Of a stretch of 64,000 bases of DNA, positions 59,741-64,000 are shown in pieces (the first letter of the stretch is position 1; every line of letters starts with the position of its first letter). This DNA is from Carnegiea gigantea. Lineage: Eukaryota > Streptophyta > Magnoliopsida > Caryophyllales > Cactaceae. The stretch is from positions 112,001-176,000 of the forward strand of contig JAKOGI010000352.1 of assembly GCA_029747015.1 (NCBI GenBank), read 5' to 3'. Under the pieces are notes generated by a model. It was not told where the DNA came from. It did no database searches and saw only the letters and a program-made list of their open reading frames with translations. The position numbers and the translations under genes were made by a program.

Positions 59741-62421
59741 TGTGATTTGCAGCGGAAGTCCTGTGACTGGGGACGCTACCGCCGTTCCTTAACGGAACAA
59801 GGCTAACTGAAATTCACATGCATGAGAACATATGTCATAATTAAACATATTTTCAACCACTAGTATCCCCTAGGACATATAATTACACCTGTTAACTCAG
59901 CGTATGACTAACTTTTATCAGCTAACACAATCTTCAAAATAATGTACGGCGAGCAGGGTTTTTAGGGGGGCTAGCCTATAAATCACTGTGAGCACCCGCT
60001 AACGAACAAGCAGTAGACTGTGGTCCTCGCTCATCTCTCGCTTTCCTCTGACTTATCAGAAAGAGGGCTCTGCACTGATCCTTTACCTAAAACAGAAAAC
60101 ATGAAAACATTCGAATAATGAGTCGAAGCTCAGCACGCACATTCCTATACTGTCAAATAAGTTTTGTATGTAAATGGTTGGGCGCCCGCATTTTAAAACA
60201 TTTTATTTTGCAAACAGGAGAGAGAGAATGTATAAGCAAAACTAATTTGCTGATTATTATCTGAAAGTGGACCCCTTGTTGACATCGGTTGCGATCTTGA
60301 GATAGGTGCACACCTCCCAAGCCGATCGGAAAGTCTGAGTTGCAGCCGCGCGGGTAAATTGAAGGGCATAAGCCCTAATGATTGAGCATTGACAGGGCCA
60401 CTTGCTTATGTGATAAACATTGAGTAAACTGATTCCTTAAAGGAGCATTACATTGATTTTTCATCATTGAGAAACATGTGAGTTTTTGAAGAATACAGGC
60501 AATGTACGCACCTAATTTTTGAAATTCTCTCCCCTGTAAAGTGGAGAAAGTGTGTTGGCAGTTCGAAACGACCGAGATGACCTCATTCCTGCTTCAAAAA
60601 TATTTTATTTTCCCCATGAGTGCGGTATTATGAAGTTTATTAATTTTCCAGCTTAATGATTCTTTGAAATATGACAGCGTGTTTATAAATAACGGTGTTA
60701 TCATCATTGCAATCCGAATTAATGATATACGTTCGTTATTATTATTATCTTGTTGCGCATCAAAGTCCTTGTAAGGTGTTGTTATTATCAATATAACTAT
60801 TAGGGTTATTATTGTCAACGTTGTGATTGTGGTTTAAATTTTGATAATCCTTAAAGTCTTGCATCTCACCATTCTTAGCATTAACTGTAAAATATTCAAC
60901 CATTTACTTACTTACCTACATAGATGAAATAGTCGTTATATCTTCAGAATTCCCATCACATTAATGTTTATTTAATCTCATTAGTAACGTAAATGTACTT
61001 AGTACACTAATTTGGCTGTTTATATTGAATGGAAGACTTTTATCATATTAAGCTATTGACATAGATAGATGGGGATACTTATAAGACAGTAAATTAGGCT
61101 CTTTGTTCAAGGGCGACCATCAGCTTATTAGTTTACCCTTCACTCTGAACATCGAACTTTATAGCGCTAACTTATGTCACCCTTGGCTTATAGCATCCTA
61201 GCACCAAACTCGTATAACTTCATTCAGTTATTCTCTTTGTAACGCCCTTAACCTCACTCAAGCTCATACTCTATTTAAAACTCAACCTTAACCTCAACCC
61301 ATCACATCCATGGCATCCTAACTGCGCCATAACTTCAGATAACCATCAACGCTAATTCTAATTATTACCCCTAATTTCAATAATACAACGACAACAAGCC
61401 ACAAATTCCTACCATGTAACCAACCAATCCCAACTTCGGACATTTGTATTGCACGTGATAACTAAATAACATTAAACAATATCAAGCTTTATAATTTTCC
61501 AATATAACCAAATAACGTCAACTTATATCAATAACTTCATACTCGACATCAGACGTATATCAGGCTTATAACAAGTTTATATCAAGCTTATCAAGCTACG
61601 CCAAACAAATCCAAATAACATTCACAACCCCTCATGCTTATTCTCCACCAAACAAACTATAATTTCACAATATAGCAAACCAAACTTAAACATTCCAGTT
61701 AATCATTCATTAGGATGAACAAATTCGATGAATTGTCGTTACCACAATAAAACCCAAATCAAACTCAAATTCCTTACTCCCAACTCTCTGCCTAATTCTT
61801 CCCCAAGCACCAATCCAGCTCCCACATTCACAACGATCTCAGAAATTTGCACATAAATATTTATCAATGCTAGTTACAACATCCAACTCATAAATTAAAT
61901 CCCAAAGAACCGAATTAAACAAGCTAGGCAAGGTTTAGGGTTATACCTTTCAAATCGATTTAAGCCTGGAACAAGAGGAGACAGGTGGCAGTGCTGGTGG
62001 CTGGTGACCGTCGGTGGTCGGCAAGCGGCGCGCCGGTGAGCGGCATGGACAACCAGCGGAGGCAGGCGACAGCAATTTGAGGTGGTTGGGCCGCACGGAC
62101 AGGGGAGGGTCGAGCCGAGGGAGAAGGTGTGGCGGTTGACTGGCGTGTGTCGACGGCCGGGGCTGGTTGGGACTGGCCGTCAATGGCTGGTGCTCAGCGG
62201 CGAACGGCGGGGACAGGGTGGCGATTGGGCGGTGCAAAGAAGGGGGGGTCGGGGCTTTCGGTGAGGCAGAGGGAGCAAAGTGAGGGATGGGGAGGTTTGG
62301 GTGTTTGGTTGTTTAATTTGGGTTGATTTATTCGAAAATATGTCGGTGTCTTTTCTTTTTTTTTTTGAATTATTGTTTCTTATTATTATTCTTATTATTA
62401 CTATTATTATTATCATTATTA

Positions 62422-62479
<58 letters not shown>

Positions 62480-62626
62480 GGAGTTTAATATTGCCCTATT
62501 TGAGGCCATGTCATCGTTCAACCCTGCATATGAAATGCTGAATTGAAATGCGGTGCCCAACTGGCTTAATTGAAGATTAACATGATTCAAACTAATTTAA
62601 ATGAATATTAGGTTTGGGTCGTTACA
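59741..62626 (-). repeat. 3' LTR of a Ty3/gypsy element (left edge approximate)
   Basis: On the minus strand it begins TGTAACGACCC at 62,626, just after a polypurine tract. About 300-680 bp in is a GC-rich block (61,950-62,330), as in the solo LTR at 18,983. An intron-acceptor-like and GATCAGTG region near 60,090 corresponds to 22,120 in that solo LTR, and a GGCTGCAACTCAGACTTT patch near 60,340 corresponds to 21,725. The outer edge is guessed at plus-strand TGTGATTTGC (59,741). Confidence 0.65.
62381..62479. repeat. (TTA)n microsatellite inside the LTR
   Basis: About 30 TTA-type units with a few interruptions (ctt, cta, tca). The poly-Ile/poly-Leu open frames across it are artefacts. Confidence 0.9.
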
Positions 62627-62641
62627 GCCTTCCCCCCTTAA
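62627..62641 (-). other. Polypurine tract of the Ty3/gypsy element
   Basis: Minus strand TAAGGGGGGAAGGC sits directly upstream of the LTR start. It is preceded by TTTCGAGGACGAAA, the usual end of the pol frame in long-LTR chromoviruses. Confidence 0.8.
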
Positions 62642-62849
62642 ATTAAGTTTCGTCCTCGAAACTTATAATTGAAAAGGAACGATGATTGTACTCTGGAAAG
62701 AAACTGTGATTGAACTTTAAATGGACATGGGTACTGCTGCTGCTATGATGGTCTGACGTATAATGTGGATCTAGGATTCTTTTGAAATTGTGAGATGTGC
62801 AAACGTTCGGTATATGCTCAAAACCTACTGGTAACTCCAATGGGTGAAC

Positions 62850-63330
62850 TACTTGCTTATGTCCTCATGTAATATGCCCTGACTTTAAGCTAGGAGTGTT
62901 AATGTGTCCTTAAATCCTATAGTGAAACGGACAAAGTCCCCCCTCAAAACTGGCCATTTCCCAGGCTTAAAGCCTTACATTTTAATCCATGCATTGACAA
63001 TAGGTACAGAAGGAGGCCAAATCAAACTCAACGGCTACACGTCGGAGATCACAGCTCTACGAGCCACATGCCCGGAGTAAATCACCCAACAATGTACAGT
63101 AGAAGAAAATAAATGAAAGGTGCAACTCAACGGATCACACATCCGGAGTACTGGGGTTTATATCCCAAAAATAAATAATAATTTGGCTCATATGGCCATA
63201 CAGAACAACTTTTGAACCTTAATTATGTCATAATACCTTGTCAACTCTCAAATTAACATACTGAATGTATCATCCCACTTCTCTGTGTGTATACATGACT
63301 CCTTTTCAAAGCGAAAGATGATTCAATCGC
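62850..63330 (-). repeat. Second LTR-like fragment, related to the solo LTR
   Basis: The reverse complement of 62,940-63,120 shares aatgtaaggctttaagcctgg, a cgtgtagccgttgagt-like step and catgtggctcgtagagctgtg with 22,260-22,400. It lies between the integrase remnant and the polypurine tract, where pol or 3' UTR is expected, so it is an insertion or rearrangement. Confidence 0.55.
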
Positions 63331-63390
63331 ATTTGGGTTCAACCAGTGTATTACAAATGAGATAATGATGATGAAGTTACAACAAGGTGG

Positions 63391-63960
63391 TCATCTAAGT
63401 GCCATCAACATGATAAAGTCGATGGGTGAAGTTAGATCGGCTGAACAGAGTATAAAATAGGCACTATGAAACAGTTTATATAATATAACAAGACGGCATA
63501 GGGGAAGACCAAGTCTATGTGTTAAGGACTCAAAGTAAAACACTATATCCTTTGGTGTGCCATGTAATCGAACCATTTCCTTATCATATATACCCCCAAG
63601 TGTCATGAATTGGTATAAAATGAGCAGATTTGGTGACTCTGTCCACAATGGCCCAAACAACGTTCTTCTTAAGAGCAAAAATTAATAACTCCATAATAAA
63701 ATCCACTGAAATTGAATCGCTCTTCCAAGTAGGAATTTTTAAAGGTCTCAATGTTTCTACAAGGCGCTGACATCTGATGTTTAGCCTTTATCTTTTACAC
63801 GTCAGACACTTATCTACATATTCTGCAATGTCTCTCTTCATATTGCACTACTAAAGAATTACTTTAGAGCCCTAAACCCTTTTGTTCCTCCTGGTGCCTT
63901 GAGCAGCGAGTATTATGGGCTTCTTCTAAACTTCTTCCTTAGCATCCTCCTAAACCCAGA
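63391..63960 (-). pseudogene. Ty3/gypsy integrase fragment
   Basis: The minus strand shows the integrase core: SDSISVDFIMELL, VVWAIVDRVTKSAHFIPIHDT, and after a frame change YDKEMVRLHGTPKDIVFYFES. These are the first and second catalytic regions. The second Asp block reads IVFYFES where the family has IVSDRDP, so catalysis is lost. Upstream pol lies beyond the window. Confidence 0.75.
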
Positions 63961-64000
63961 TAACTTCCTACTTTTGTCACAGCATTGGACCTAGGTTATT

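Noticed and set aside
61238..61260. TGTAACGCCC as the inner end of the right-hand LTR
   Set aside because: LTR-like sequence continues to its left down to about 60,000, and the solo LTR of the related family is much longer than this would give.
62180..62590. Open frames rich in Ile or Leu
   Set aside because: Translation of the TTA microsatellite in the LTR.

Overview
This is nuclear DNA from a flowering plant, most likely a eudicot. It holds two ordinary plant genes: a fasciclin-like protein gene and an NPH3/BTB-type gene with plant introns. Almost everything else is layered plant transposons (Copia, Ty3/gypsy, LINE-L1, LINE-RTE, Helitron, hAT and Harbinger MITEs) and an endogenous plant pararetrovirus. 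There are no operons, CRISPR arrays or rRNA genes, and I found no convincing tRNA gene. I cannot name the species.

Layout. 1-1.8 kb: an internally deleted Ty1/copia element (minus strand). 3.59-8.91 kb: a near-complete but decayed L1-type LINE (minus) with a 10-bp target-site duplication (TSD). 8.9-11.2 kb: AT-rich DNA with direct repeats. 11.25-29.4 kb: a decayed RPA-carrying Helitron (minus). Its Rep/helicase gene is split by an endogenous pararetrovirus (about 17.87-28.08 kb, minus). That provirus is itself split by a 3,645-bp solo LTR (18,983-22,627) flanked by GAACT. The 5' part of the Helitron also carries a 543-bp hAT-type MITE with an 8-bp TSD. 29.4-35.4 kb: microsatellites, a roughly 255-bp tandem array and the 3' end of a second Helitron (plus strand, ends 35,423). 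37.54-44.34 kb: a Ty3/gypsy element, probably CRM-like, with two 1.13-kb LTRs and TSD GTCTT. 45.3-48.7 kb: a 1.7-kb tandem segmental duplication that copied part of an RTE LINE. The full RTE fragment runs to 50.9 kb with an 18-bp TSD and lies inside a gctcactaat-rich repeat field. 52.8-59.1 kb: the gene island. 59.7-64 kb: the 3' LTR and integrase remains of another Ty3/gypsy element.

The two host genes are convergent (plus 52,801-53,853; minus 54,742-58,587). The first is predicted to be a secreted or cell-surface protein, the second a CUL3-adaptor-type protein; nothing in the sequence links their functions. The transposons give a readable relative chronology: Helitron first, then pararetrovirus, then solo LTR; RTE insertion before the segmental duplication.
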